Origin: Cellvibrionaceae bacterium AOL6
GTDB lineage: Bacteria > Pseudomonadota > Gammaproteobacteria > Pseudomonadales > Cellvibrionaceae
DNA length: 64,000 bases
Assembly (NCBI GenBank): GCA_003265435.1
Contig: NOXC01000002.1
Coordinates: forward strand, 248,001 to 312,000
Direction of reading: 5' to 3'
Shown here: positions 1 to 8,840 of the stretch, piece by piece
Layout of the letters: each line of letters begins with the position of its first letter
How positions within the stretch are numbered: the first letter of the stretch is position 1
Notes under the pieces: generated by a model
Databases searched by the model: none
Told to the model about the DNA's origin: nothing
Seen by the model: the letters and a program-made list of their open reading frames with translations, nothing else
Position numbers and translations under genes: made by a program

Positions 1-648
1 ATTGTTTAGTACGGCAATTTTCGCTTGTAGACTGAAGCTATCTGTAGGCCCGTCGTCCATGGACCTTGAAAAGATCTGTTCATAAATTTTTTGCGGCCCA
101 ACTAAGCGAGGCACTTGCACACCGTTTTGGTCGTGGGAAAAATTCATCTGGCCTTCACCGCCCAGAGTAGCTGCGTTTAGATTTAAGTGGCGATACGGCG
201 TACCTGCCCGCCCAGAGATTAGGCTTGCAATATGTACATCGAGCGATGGCCCGGTAGTGGTTACCAAGGTACCACTCGTACCAGAACGTACATTTCCTCC
301 CGTAAAGATATGTGAAGCCCCTCCCGCGTGAGACCCTCGCCCTTGCGTAATGGCGGAGGCGTTGTCTAAACCTTGCATGACAATCATATGCTCTCGAAAA
401 TCCTGCAGGGGCGCGATGGCCGTTTTAAAATCTGACGTGGCTAGCGGCTCTATTCCCTCTGGCGTTGTCACATAGTGATCATTACGGACCTGAGGCATGA
501 TGCCCAATGCATTCATGATTGTCACTAAGCGTATAGGCGGCTTATCCGACAACGCACTAGCCGAATCATGGTATCCCAATACACCCGCAGAAGTAGCCGC
601 AAACATCGCAGAAGAATTTTTTATAAAAGATCGTCTATTCATTTTCAT
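1..648 (-). CDS. DUF1552 family protein, C-terminal part beyond window
   Basis: I read this gene directly from the reverse strand; it starts at 648 and runs off the left edge, so only about 216 N-terminal residues are visible. It opens with a twin-arginine-like signal (MKMNRRSFIKN) followed by a hydrophobic Ala-rich stretch, so Tat export is likely. Downstream are N-terminal features usual for DUF1552 proteins (a MNALGIMP-like segment, then an IVMQGLDN and a GRGSHAGGASHIFTGG segment). The function of DUF1552 is unknown; it is repeatedly encoded beside DUF1592-type cytochromes. The start at 648 is supported by AGGAGG seven bases upstream. That ribosome site overlaps the end of the preceding DUF1592 gene, ten bases away, so the two are almost certainly co-transcribed and perhaps translationally coupled. 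Confidence 0.8.
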   Translation of the reverse strand, partial: MKMNRRSFIKNSSAMFAATSAGVLGYHDSASALSDKPPIRLVTIMNALGIMPQVRNDHYVTTPEGIEPLATSDFKTAIAPLQDFREHMIVMQGLDNASAITQGRGSHAGGASHIFTGGNVRSGTSGTLVTTTGPSLDVHIASLISGRAGTPYRHLNLNAATLGGEGQMNFSHDQNGVQVPRLVGPQKIYEQIFSRSMDDGPTDSFSLQAKIAVLNN

Positions 649-658
649 TGCCGGCCTC

Positions 659-3600
659 CTATTGATGTACCAGAGTAATAAAGTCGTCTGACTTCACATA
701 TAATTCAAGCAAGTCTAGCAATCCACCATTTGTACCGTTCCAAGCTTCCACGAGTTCATCAATTTTTTCTGCGTCCGTCTCATGCTCATAACGACCATAG
801 ATATGCCTGAACATCAAGTTGGCCATACAGGTTCTAGCCTGCTTACTTTCAGCCACCATACTCGCGAACTCGGGTAGTCCATTAACCGGCCCACCAATAT
901 CCCCAATACTAACAAGGTCAGCGCTGGCATCTATCGTTGTGCTAAAGGAATCATAAATACCATACTGATTGAATTTCAGAAACGGGAAGCCAAGGTTGTC
1001 GATGGTTCTATGACAACCTGCACACCCTGGATTATCAACGTGCTCCGCCAGCCAGCTCTTCACACTTTGCCCCGGTTGGCGTTGAACTATCTCCGGTATG
1101 TTTGTAGGAGGAGGCGGCGGTATAGTTGCGCATAATAATTTTTTACCCACAAACACGCCGCGAGTAATCGGCGTTGGCGCCTCACTCGTGTGACTTCCAA
1201 TAAACGCCTCCAATCCGAAAATTCCAATATGAGGCATGTGTGCCGGGCCTGGCAACGCGACTTTACCATTACTAAAATATATACCTCGAGTCGCTACCGG
1301 TGCAGTGTAAAACTGGTCGAACGATTTATTATTCTCTAGCCAATCTTGTAGAAATGCCTGAAGATTCTCGATCGCTTCTTTTTTATAGCCCTCTTGTCGG
1401 CCAAAGTCTTTATTGTCATCGGGATTGAGCGCTCGCCTTAATTGTTTATTCGTTCCGTTTAGGTCTATCCCCAGCCACCCCTGGAGAATGTTTCGCAAGC
1501 GTATTTTCGCTTCATTCGTATTGATTAACCGATCAAAATGCGCCACGCGAACGTCAGGGTCTATGAGTGTGCCGGAGTTGGCAGCCGCAACCAATTCTTG
1601 ATCTGGAGCGGAGTCCGTTAGTAAGTAGGAGAGTCGATTGGCGATCTCTAAGTTAGTCAACTGTAACCCACCATTAAAGGGTGATTGACCTCGCTCAACC
1701 AAATAGATGTACTCTGGAGAGACTAGCGCCGAAACAAGAAATGCGCGCAGAGCTAACTTCCTCTGCTCAGAAGCGCTTTCCGAGGAAGTCAGCGCCATAA
1801 CATCTGACTCTACTTTCTCATACCCCGCTGACTCCACTAGAGTCACCGGGCGCCTGAATGCGGCACTCAAAAAGCGTTGGCGAAAGTCACGTCCGCACGC
1901 AGCGATATGCATATCGGATGCACATCCAAGCGCACTTAAATATTGCGAATCGGTATTCAACCCTTCCACAAACTCTTTCGCTAACGTATCGGCAATTTCG
2001 AAATAGCTCGCAGCTAGCATCCCACCTACGGTTTGAGCTTCAGCGATATTATTTAAGCCATCCACCTCCAGCTCATCAGGAAGTAAAATTGCAAGCTCAG
2101 GCGAGAGCACTTGATTAAAGTTTAATAAGCCACGCGTGGTTTTTAAGTATTGCTGATGCGTTAAACGTCGGAATGCAGATAGTTGATTAACCTGCTTCGA
2201 AGGATCGTAGTACCCACTGAGTATATATTTAGCGGTTTGCTCCGCGCACTCTCCCGAGCAAGAAGATGGCGCTGTTAGCGGCATTGTTGCTGTAATAAAG
2301 CTGCTCAATGCGGACTGAGAGCTACAAGAGGCACAGTTCTCAGGATCGATAAGAGAACGCATATCCGTAGCTGCATCACCAGACTCAAGCGCTTGCAAAT
2401 AATCTTGTTCCCCATCGTAATGACAACCAGCACACTGCACCGCGTAATAGCGAGCGCCCTCAGCAGTGTCGTTCATGACTGGGCAGCCATGATTACTCGC
2501 AGGGCCCGCCACGTTCGGGCAATCATCAGACTCGTCAGCCAACCCATCACGGTCTTTATCTTCCTCAACGGGTGCCACTGCACAGCCGTTTGCATCTACC
2601 TGCGTATTGTCTGGAGTATTCCCACACATATCTAAACTATCTGGAATACCGTCGTTATCCGAATCTAGCGCTACGATAAGACAACCGATCTCATCTACCT
2701 GTGAATTGGGAGGCGTGTCAGGACACACATCTAAATCATCAACGACACCATCGCTGTCACTATCCGCTTCAACGATGGGACAGCCCATTTCGTCAACTTG
2801 CGTGTTGATAGACGTATCAGGGCATAAATCTCTGTCATCCGTAATACCATCACGATCAGTATCCTCGACAATAACAGGACAACCCGACGCATTGACCTGC
2901 GTATTCATTGCAGTATTGGGGCACGCATCTAAATGATCTGGCACTCCGTCTCTGTCAGAATCCGCCTGCCCAAGCGGACAACCCGACGCATTGACCTGCG
3001 TATTCATTGCAGTATTGGGGCACGCATCTAAATGATCTGGCACTCCGTCTCTGTCAGAATCCGCCTGCCCAAGCGGGCAACCCGACGCATCGACTTGCGC
3101 GTTCATTGGCGTATTGGGGCAAGCATCTAAATGATCGGGCACGCCGTCCCTGTCAGCATCTGATTGCACCAGAGGGCAACCCGACGCGTTGACCTGCACG
3201 TTCATTGGCGTATTGGGGCAAGCATCTAATTGATCAGACACACCGTCGCTATCCGCATCTGATTGCACCCGCGGGCAACCCGACGCATCGACTTGCGCGT
3301 TCATTGGCGTATTGGGGCAAGCATCTAAATGATCGGGCACGCCGTCCCTGTCAGCATCTGATTGCACCAGCGGGCAACCCGACGCGTTGACCTGCACGTT
3401 CATTGGCGTATTGGGGCAAGCATCTAATTGATCAGACACACCGTCGCTATCCGCATCTGCCTGTCCCAGGGGGCAGCCTGACGGATTGACCTGAGAATTA
3501 ATCGGTGAATCAGGGCACACATCCAAGTGATCTGGCACTCCGTCCCAATCCGCATCGAGTTGAATGATCGGGCAACCCGACGCATTGACTTGCGCATCCA

Positions 3601-3946
3601 TGGGCGTATTGGGACACGCGTCTAAATGATCGGGCACACTGTCTTGGTCTGTGTCTACCTGCATAGCAGGGCAGCCAGAGGCATTGACTTGCATATTAGC
3701 CGGCGTGTTCGGACATGCGTCCACTGTGTCTGGCACGCCATCCGAGTCAGCATCGTGGGGCGCCACAATGGCGCAACCTTGCGTATTAACAGACGCACCC
3801 GGCGAGGTGTTTGGGCACAAGTCAGAGGCGTCTACCACGCCATCGTTGTCGGTATCGGACCCTGGAATCAGTTCCCTACTATCCTCTTTACACGCAGCTA
3901 GCACACACGCACTTAAAAGTATTAACCAAAGCAAGCCCAGTTTCAT
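659..3946 (-). CDS. DUF1592/DUF1588/DUF1585 cytochrome-like lipoprotein with 14 thrombospondin type 3 repeats
   Basis: 1095 residues. The N-terminus is a lipoprotein signal with lipobox LAAC (Cys19). Residues about 31-497 hold 14 thrombospondin type 3 repeats of about 33 residues each (DxDxDGVxDxxDxCPNT...GCP), which normally bind calcium and act as rigid spacers. A c-type haem motif CAGCH follows near residue 507. The C-terminal half shows the block usually annotated DUF1587, DUF1595, DUF1592, DUF1588 and DUF1585, with a second CAGCH near residue 960. Such proteins were first noted in planctomycetes and are thought to be extracytoplasmic haem proteins of unknown role. Here the gene is the first of a pair with the DUF1552 gene. 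A placement on the cell surface, held away from the membrane by the repeat stalk, is my inference. An imperfect copy of the locus operator lies about 230 bases upstream. Confidence 0.82.
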   Translation of the reverse strand: MKLGLLWLILLSACVLAACKEDSRELIPGSDTDNDGVVDASDLCPNTSPGASVNTQGCAIVAPHDADSDGVPDTVDACPNTPANMQVNASGCPAMQVDTDQDSVPDHLDACPNTPMDAQVNASGCPIIQLDADWDGVPDHLDVCPDSPINSQVNPSGCPLGQADADSDGVSDQLDACPNTPMNVQVNASGCPLVQSDADRDGVPDHLDACPNTPMNAQVDASGCPRVQSDADSDGVSDQLDACPNTPMNVQVNASGCPLVQSDADRDGVPDHLDACPNTPMNAQVDASGCPLGQADSDRDGVPDHLDACPNTAMNTQVNASGCPLGQADSDRDGVPDHLDACPNTAMNTQVNASGCPVIVEDTDRDGITDDRDLCPDTSINTQVDEMGCPIVEADSDSDGVVDDLDVCPDTPPNSQVDEIGCLIVALDSDNDGIPDSLDMCGNTPDNTQVDANGCAVAPVEEDKDRDGLADESDDCPNVAGPASNHGCPVMNDTAEGARYYAVQCAGCHYDGEQDYLQALESGDAATDMRSLIDPENCASCSSQSALSSFITATMPLTAPSSCSGECAEQTAKYILSGYYDPSKQVNQLSAFRRLTHQQYLKTTRGLLNFNQVLSPELAILLPDELEVDGLNNIAEAQTVGGMLAASYFEIADTLAKEFVEGLNTDSQYLSALGCASDMHIAACGRDFRQRFLSAAFRRPVTLVESAGYEKVESDVMALTSSESASEQRKLALRAFLVSALVSPEYIYLVERGQSPFNGGLQLTNLEIANRLSYLLTDSAPDQELVAAANSGTLIDPDVRVAHFDRLINTNEAKIRLRNILQGWLGIDLNGTNKQLRRALNPDDNKDFGRQEGYKKEAIENLQAFLQDWLENNKSFDQFYTAPVATRGIYFSNGKVALPGPAHMPHIGIFGLEAFIGSHTSEAPTPITRGVFVGKKLLCATIPPPPPTNIPEIVQRQPGQSVKSWLAEHVDNPGCAGCHRTIDNLGFPFLKFNQYGIYDSFSTTIDASADLVSIGDIGGPVNGLPEFASMVAESKQARTCMANLMFRHIYGRYEHETDAEKIDELVEAWNGTNGGLLDLLELYVKSDDFITLVHQ
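2473..3856 (-). repeat. Tandem 99-bp coding repeat array (thrombospondin type 3 units)
   Basis: Fourteen units of roughly 99 bp encode the calcium-binding repeats. The central units are nearly identical at DNA level: 2877-2975 is repeated at 2976-3074, and the two-unit block 3074-3261 is repeated at 3272-3459 with a single difference that I could find (position 3173 versus 3371). Outer units are much more diverged, which indicates recent expansion from the centre by slippage or unequal recombination. Confidence 0.9.
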
Positions 3947-4500
3947 TTAATCGCCCTTTTACTTATGTAACCTTTCCGAACCACAGCGGATTTCCGTTCA
4001 CCATTACCGCGTACTAGGTGCGCGCATCCGTCCTTCAACCTCTCAGCGCGTGCTAACACGCGGCCAAATGAAAAGGGGGTACTTCACCTTATCTAGCCCG
4101 TTGGACAAGCCCAGCTAAGTGAGTTTGCGCTCCCTGCCTACCCACTGAGCTCATGCGGCACCAAACCAACAATTGATATGATGTTTATATAATGAATATC
4201 TATATGGTACTCGGTAGGCGATCGAGCATGAGGGGAATAGCGCACATTTTTTCAGTCCGGAATCGCAATTCGGTGAGCCGTCACCTGGAATACACTTGTT
4301 TGGTATTAGCGCCTAGATAACTTGAGCTAATTAAAATGAACAATAGTCGCTCGTGAACCAGTTCTTTGGCATTAGATATTTAAGGGGGTGAGTTTCAAAT
4401 AGGAATTGAGCCGAGGCCGGGTCATCGAGCAAACGAAAATCCAGCTTTGCGTCCAATAAAGACACTTTGGCCTGAAGAGAGAAAGCGCGGTGACCGCGCG
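3947..4500. other. Intergenic region upstream of the DUF1592 gene
   Basis: About 550 bases without a convincing gene. It must hold the promoter of the DUF1592/DUF1552 pair. The only ordered element I see is a possible operator half at 4172-4186. The region borders two gene remnants and may itself be decayed sequence. Confidence 0.5.
4172..4186. promoter_or_regulatory. Weak candidate copy of the locus operator
   Basis: ATTGAT-ATG-ATGTTT. The right half matches the proposed operator half-site ATGTTT and the spacer ATG equals that of the best sites, but the left half matches only three of six bases. It lies 226 bases upstream of the DUF1592 gene. Confidence 0.3.
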
Positions 4501-4725
4501 TTATTGGGTCGTGCCCGTTTGCATTCTGACGTCACGCCTAAACTCGCTAGGAGTCTGTCCACTTTCCTCTTTAAACACTTTGTTAGAGGAAGACTTCGCA
4601 TTGAAGCCTACCGCTAGCGCGATCTCAAGCACAGACGCATCAACCTCATTCTGCAGTATCGATGGCTCAAGCTCAGCTACCCAACCCGGATCGCCCCCCC
4701 GTTTTACGCTGACTTCATTGTAGAG
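4501..4725 (-). pseudogene. Remnant of an AraC-family regulator, DNA-binding domain C-terminus only
   Basis: The reading frame ending at 4501 contains a recognisable second helix-turn-helix of the AraC family (DASVLEIALAVGFNAKSSSN followed by KVFKEESGQTPSEFRR). The first helix-turn-helix and the whole N-terminal sensor are missing, and sequence upstream of about 4725 in this frame does not look like AraC protein. AraC regulators with this C-terminal style (GFNxKSxFNxxFKKxTGxTPSxYRR) are usually 300-400 residues. I read it as a truncated leftover, abutting another gene fragment on the opposite strand. Confidence 0.65.
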
Positions 4726-4728
4726 GAG

Positions 4729-5040
4729 GTGAATGGCGAACTGGTGCCGGATGTTGCGCATCGTGCCAAACTGAAAAACGATTTTCATTTGGGCGACCTC
4801 ACAGCGCGTTACGTCGAAAACCTGATCTTATTGCGCGGGATTGGTTTTGACTGGGGGCGCAACGATCACACCTACGGACACGTTATCGGTGCACGGCGCT
4901 ATTCCGTGTTACTCGAGAATTTTGGTATTGATCACGTCGCAGAGGAACACCGAGGCACCGGTTGGGACTATGAATTTACGCTGGACGGGAAAATCCGAAC
5001 GAGGAAGCTGCCGTTCTTAGGAAAGCACTTAGAACCGTAG
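4729..5040 (+). pseudogene. Remnant of an esterase-type alpha/beta hydrolase, C-terminal fragment
   Basis: The 103-residue frame looks like the C-terminal third of an alpha/beta hydrolase of the esterase D type: a DWGRNDHTYGH segment, then a segment on 'FGIDHVAEEHRGTGWD', and the closing LPFLGKHL. A full enzyme would need the nucleophile elbow GxSxG, which is absent. No signal or ribosome site supports the ATG at 4729. It probably began upstream and was broken at the junction with the AraC remnant. The identification of the family is tentative. Confidence 0.5.
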
Positions 5041-5062
5041 TCGAAAGCGATTAGTGCACCTA

Positions 5063-5096
5063 GCCCCCGAGATAAGCCTCTCGTGCTCCCGGGGGC
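5063..5096. terminator. GC-rich hairpin between the hydrolase remnant and the VPEL-tail protein gene
   Basis: GCCCCCG at 5063-5069 pairs with CGGGGGC at 5090-5096, with a smaller GAG/CTC stem inside the loop. It lies just beyond the stop of the minus-strand gene at 5126 and beyond the plus-strand remnant. There is no clear T-tract, so it may be a factor-dependent or mRNA-stabilising hairpin. Confidence 0.45.
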
Positions 5097-5125
5097 CATG
5101 TTCTAAATCGAATGGCGTTGAGTGC

Positions 5126-6811
5126 CTAGACTGCGCGCCGTTCTCTCAGCATACACATCAGCGACACCAGCAAAGCCAAGACCATCGGTAGGCCTGCCGC
5201 GTTTAACTCTGGCACCGCGCGCGCACTGCCTCGGTACACATACTCAGACTCGTAGCCCTGAAAACTGACAGTAAAGATATCTCCGTCGCGCAATCCAATA
5301 TTCTGACCGAAGTCGACATCCAGTGCGGACGCAAGATCAAAGCCGGGCATCATAGTAAAGCTGTTCGCGTTGAAAAACCCTTCCAGCGATATTTCTGGGA
5401 TGTCCAGATCGTGGAGCGACAAGCTGATTTGCAGATCGCTACCAAAGAGGACATCGCCCAGTACATTGATGGTGTCATACTCACCCCAATTCTGACCGAA
5501 GTATTCAAGCTCAATCATGCCGGCATCCAGCACAAGGTCACCGAGGATATTGGTGGAGCCGACCGAGGCACCGGGAGCAATCGTGCCTCCTTCTAAGGAG
5601 ACATCGGCGATAATGAGACCGTTGTTGCCGGTGAGTACGCCGAGCTCTTCAATACGCACGGTATCGGCCACCACAATACCAAAGTCGTTCACTTCGAGCG
5701 TTCCTCGAGAACCTGGAAAAGGATACTCAGTATAAGGACCACGTCCTCCTACAATAATATCGCCTTGTGATTCAAACAGACCTAACTCTTCCACAACCAA
5801 GGTGCCCTCTTCGAATACAAGGCTGTCATCTGCGTCTAGGCCAGTCCAACCCACATACGTCTGTTCGTGCACAGACACTCGGGAACCAGAACCACGAACA
5901 CGAAATTCGGTCGGCTGAAAACCGCCTATGATTAACTGGTGTTCCCCTTCACGGGAGGGTAGAAAGTTAAACTCAGCGCCCGCGTCCACCAATACATTAC
6001 CGCTTGCCGTCATGCTTTGGGTCACGACACGGGATCCGGGGCCAATAACATTCAACTCGGAGTTCGGGTTTTCCAACTCGATATAACCGGAAAAGCCCGG
6101 TGTGCCATCGTATAATGTCCGCTCATCAAACACATTGAGTGACGCGCCATTGAGTACATTTACCTGGCCCGAAAACGCCTGCCAGTAATCACCGACATAA
6201 AGCAGGTCGGTATTAAGCTCGCTGCCCTCACCGTCAATGGTGAGAATGCCGTCAAAACCCGGGTTGTTGTCTACGGACTTAGGAAAACTAGAGCTCGCAA
6301 AAAAAAGCAAGGCCTGACGAGTACCAACGGACACACCATTTGCATTCATCTGCGCACCGTTGAGCACGTTTACTATACCCATCCCTCCGTAGACCACGTC
6401 GGGTAAATCATCCTCATCCCAAGCTAAGTCAGGCAAATCACCGCCTATGCCAATCCCGTAGTTGAAGTTCACCTTCACGGAACCTGGCGTGCCATCGCCA
6501 ATGGCGTTAAAACTACCGATAGAGTTTGGCGCCCAGCCCACTGCCATGCCGCCTTCGGACCACAATTCAGTGACCACGCCCTCTGCGTCTACGGTGACGC
6601 TGCCATTTGCGGGAGAGTACTCCCCACCACTGTCGACATCTCGCAGACCAATTTGTAAAAACTCTGATAGAAAGCCCGCACGGTCGGACAAATCTGATGG
6701 CGAAACCCCAGTACCTTCAACCGTGATATTGGCATGGGCCCCCGTTTGAAATAAGCACGCTGAAGAAATAGCGAGAAGAAAGCGATTCACACCGCAGCGA
6801 GATCTGTTCAT
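5126..6811 (-). CDS. Secreted beta-helix-like repeat protein with PEP-CTERM-like (VPEL) tail
   Basis: 561 residues from the ATG at 6811, chosen over an ATG at 6817 because GGAAGG sits six bases before 6811. A signal peptide ends near an AHA site. The body is built of short Gly/Asn-rich beta-strand repeats (VNVLNGA, LTIDGEGSELN, IIVGGRG) and ends in a block with GGTIAPGASVGS, as in autotransporter-type or PEP-CTERM beta-helical proteins. The C-terminus has VPEL, a hydrophobic helix and an Arg-rich end (RERRAV), the tripartite arrangement recognised by exosortase-type sorting systems. The exact tail class is uncertain: it is VPEL rather than the usual PEP. The paralogue lies immediately upstream. 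Role unknown; a surface or matrix structural protein or adhesin is plausible. Confidence 0.75.
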   Translation of the reverse strand: MNRSRCGVNRFLLAISSACLFQTGAHANITVEGTGVSPSDLSDRAGFLSEFLQIGLRDVDSGGEYSPANGSVTVDAEGVVTELWSEGGMAVGWAPNSIGSFNAIGDGTPGSVKVNFNYGIGIGGDLPDLAWDEDDLPDVVYGGMGIVNVLNGAQMNANGVSVGTRQALLFFASSSFPKSVDNNPGFDGILTIDGEGSELNTDLLYVGDYWQAFSGQVNVLNGASLNVFDERTLYDGTPGFSGYIELENPNSELNVIGPGSRVVTQSMTASGNVLVDAGAEFNFLPSREGEHQLIIGGFQPTEFRVRGSGSRVSVHEQTYVGWTGLDADDSLVFEEGTLVVEELGLFESQGDIIVGGRGPYTEYPFPGSRGTLEVNDFGIVVADTVRIEELGVLTGNNGLIIADVSLEGGTIAPGASVGSTNILGDLVLDAGMIELEYFGQNWGEYDTINVLGDVLFGSDLQISLSLHDLDIPEISLEGFFNANSFTMMPGFDLASALDVDFGQNIGLRDGDIFTVSFQGYESEYVYRGSARAVPELNAAGLPMVLALLVSLMCMLRERRAV

Positions 6812-7124
6812 TATCATCCTTCCATGTTGGTGTATACCCTAAAAAAGCAAGGTATGTACCACCCGGGCTATCCCTCTGTTTTCTCTCTAGTTATTGAAAA
6901 ACAGGTTCAAGTGAGCGTTTAATTATCCGACACACTATCGTGTGATACAGCCCACAAAATCCCGTTAAATCAAGCTTTTAGCGCCGCTAAAACATCTTGA
7001 GCGCCAACGCCGACGTAAAGATATCAGACAGACCCACGCTGACGTGAAAATAGTCTTTTTTACAAAAATAGGCGCATATTTACACCCTCACTTCCGCAGG
7101 TTTGCGGAAGGAGGATGAGTGAGA
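6812..7124. other. Intergenic region between the two VPEL-tail paralogues
   Basis: About 310 bases with no gene. It holds a perfect 8-bp hairpin at 7091-7110 just after the upstream paralogue and otherwise presumably the promoter of the downstream paralogue. I see no other ordered element. Confidence 0.5.
7091..7110 (-). terminator. Hairpin after the upstream VPEL-tail gene
   Basis: CTTCCGCA-ggtt-TGCGGAAG is a perfect 8-bp stem 15 bases after the stop of the minus-strand gene. No T-tract follows, so termination strength is uncertain. Confidence 0.5.
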
Positions 7125-8840
7125 TCAAGACCAACCGGCCGGCTGTTTAGGCGCGCGTCGTTCACGCACCAAAGCTAAAATAGACAGCACTAATGCAAAT
7201 GCCGTCGGCAGGCCCAAGCTGTCCAGTTCGGGCACGGCTTGTGCGGAGCCACGGTAAATGTATTGCGAGCGCTGCCCCTGAAAACTTACCGTGAACATTT
7301 CACCATGATCCAATCCAATATTCTGACCGAAGTGCAGGTCTAGTGCGGACGCCAAATCAAAACCGGGCAGCGTGTAAAACCGGTCCACATCAAAAAAATG
7401 CTCTAACGATATTTCAGGCACCGTGAGATTTTCCAACGACAGCAACACTTGGAAATCGCTACCAAAGGTCACGGCGCCGTCCGCATGGATAAAATCGTAC
7501 TGCCCCCATTGCGGCCCCGTGTATTCGAGTTCCAGCAAGCCGGTATCAAACAGGATGTCACCCCCCACGTGGGTGTATCCCGGTGAGTTTCCAGGGCTGA
7601 ACACGCCACCGTTTAATACCAAGTCGGCTTCGATACTGCCGCCATCGCCTCCCAGAAATCCGCCCTCTTCAACAAAGACGGTATTGGCGATTAAACGACC
7701 ACCTGAGTTCACCCTAAGCTCACCGTGAGCGGGAGGATAAAGGGACTCCGGTACTTGTGTCGTATCAAATAAAGGGCCGACACCCCCAACGATTAAGTCA
7801 CCCGTGGTGCTCAACACCGCTTCTCGCTCTATCGTCAATTGGCCTCGAAAATCGTCCGGGAAATTGCCTGAATAGCCGTCGTCGGTAAAATCAAACGCTC
7901 GGTAACCGACCTGCACATCGCCAGAAGCATCGACACGCGACCCGGCGCCCGACACTAGGAGCGAACCGCCATCACTGTCCATGTCGCCCACCCGTATCGC
8001 TCCCACGGAAAGTTCCGCCGCATTGCGAACGGAAGTCGACCCAAGATTCATCACATCGCCAAGCGCGACGCGAGTGAGAATGCCACTGACATTCAGCTCC
8101 GAATCTTCAAGTAATTGCACAATCGCGTCGCTGGCGTTTAATTCTGCACCTGAGGTGACATTAATCTGCCCGGTAAACTCCCGAAAGTGATCGCCAACAA
8201 TAAGCGCGTTGGCAACGGAGACGCTACTGTTCTCTCCAGAGATATTCAGGACCGCATCAAAGCCCGGGTTCACATCGACGCTTTTGGGGTACTCGCTTCC
8301 ATGCTGAAATAGTGTCGCTGAACGGTTCGCGATACGAAGGTATCCTTGAGAGTCGAGGGATGCTGCACTCCCGACATCCAGAGCCCCACCATTTAACACA
8401 TTGAGCACTGCTCTGCCGTTGGCAGCTTCAGCTTCTAAACCCAGCTCCGCATAGGCAAGGTCATCGAGGTCGCCACCCAAATACACACTGTGGTCCATAC
8501 TCACCCGCGCAGAGCCGGGAGCCCCATTGCCAATCACATTTAATTCGCCGTAGGCTCGTGGAAATTGGCCGATGGAAATCGTCGATAAGGTGTGCAACGA
8601 CGTCGGTGGGTCTGTCGCGACGACGCTGATATGGCCATCTAAAGCTTGGTACACATCATCCGCACCTATTATGAAGTCGCCTATGACAATAGGGTCATCG
8701 ACGTGACTAGCGCCCGCCGCGATCTCAGGAGGCGTCACGGCCCCCTCTACGACGATTCCCGAATGAACTTGGATAGCAAAAACGAACAGGCAAAGTAACA
8801 TCGGCGCCTGAATTAGGTGCTTGGGGATGATGCGTTTCAT
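7125..8840 (-). CDS. Secreted beta-helix-like repeat protein with PEP-CTERM-like (VPEL) tail, paralogue
   Basis: 571 residues from the ATG at 8840, preferred to one at 8861 because the signal peptide (MKRIIPKH then a hydrophobic core) begins there and AAGGA precedes it. Architecture matches the downstream neighbour: repeated beta-strand units (LNVLNGGAL, INVTSGAELN, LIVGGVGP), then GGVFSPGNSPG, then a domain ending EISLEHFFDV, and the tail VPELDSLGLP plus hydrophobic helix plus RERR. The two proteins share the last 130 residues closely, including DLASALD, FGQNIGL and EMFTVSFQG-like motifs, so they arose by tandem duplication. This copy has an extra basic end (APKQPAGWS) after RERR. Role unknown. 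Confidence 0.75.
   Translation of the reverse strand: MKRIIPKHLIQAPMLLCLFVFAIQVHSGIVVEGAVTPPEIAAGASHVDDPIVIGDFIIGADDVYQALDGHISVVATDPPTSLHTLSTISIGQFPRAYGELNVIGNGAPGSARVSMDHSVYLGGDLDDLAYAELGLEAEAANGRAVLNVLNGGALDVGSAASLDSQGYLRIANRSATLFQHGSEYPKSVDVNPGFDAVLNISGENSSVSVANALIVGDHFREFTGQINVTSGAELNASDAIVQLLEDSELNVSGILTRVALGDVMNLGSTSVRNAAELSVGAIRVGDMDSDGGSLLVSGAGSRVDASGDVQVGYRAFDFTDDGYSGNFPDDFRGQLTIEREAVLSTTGDLIVGGVGPLFDTTQVPESLYPPAHGELRVNSGGRLIANTVFVEEGGFLGGDGGSIEADLVLNGGVFSPGNSPGYTHVGGDILFDTGLLELEYTGPQWGQYDFIHADGAVTFGSDFQVLLSLENLTVPEISLEHFFDVDRFYTLPGFDLASALDLHFGQNIGLDHGEMFTVSFQGQRSQYIYRGSAQAVPELDSLGLPTAFALVLSILALVRERRAPKQPAGWS

Noticed and set aside
2473-3856. Regular repeats resembling a CRISPR array
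   Set aside because: The 99-bp units are coding thrombospondin repeats with conserved frame and no unique spacers.
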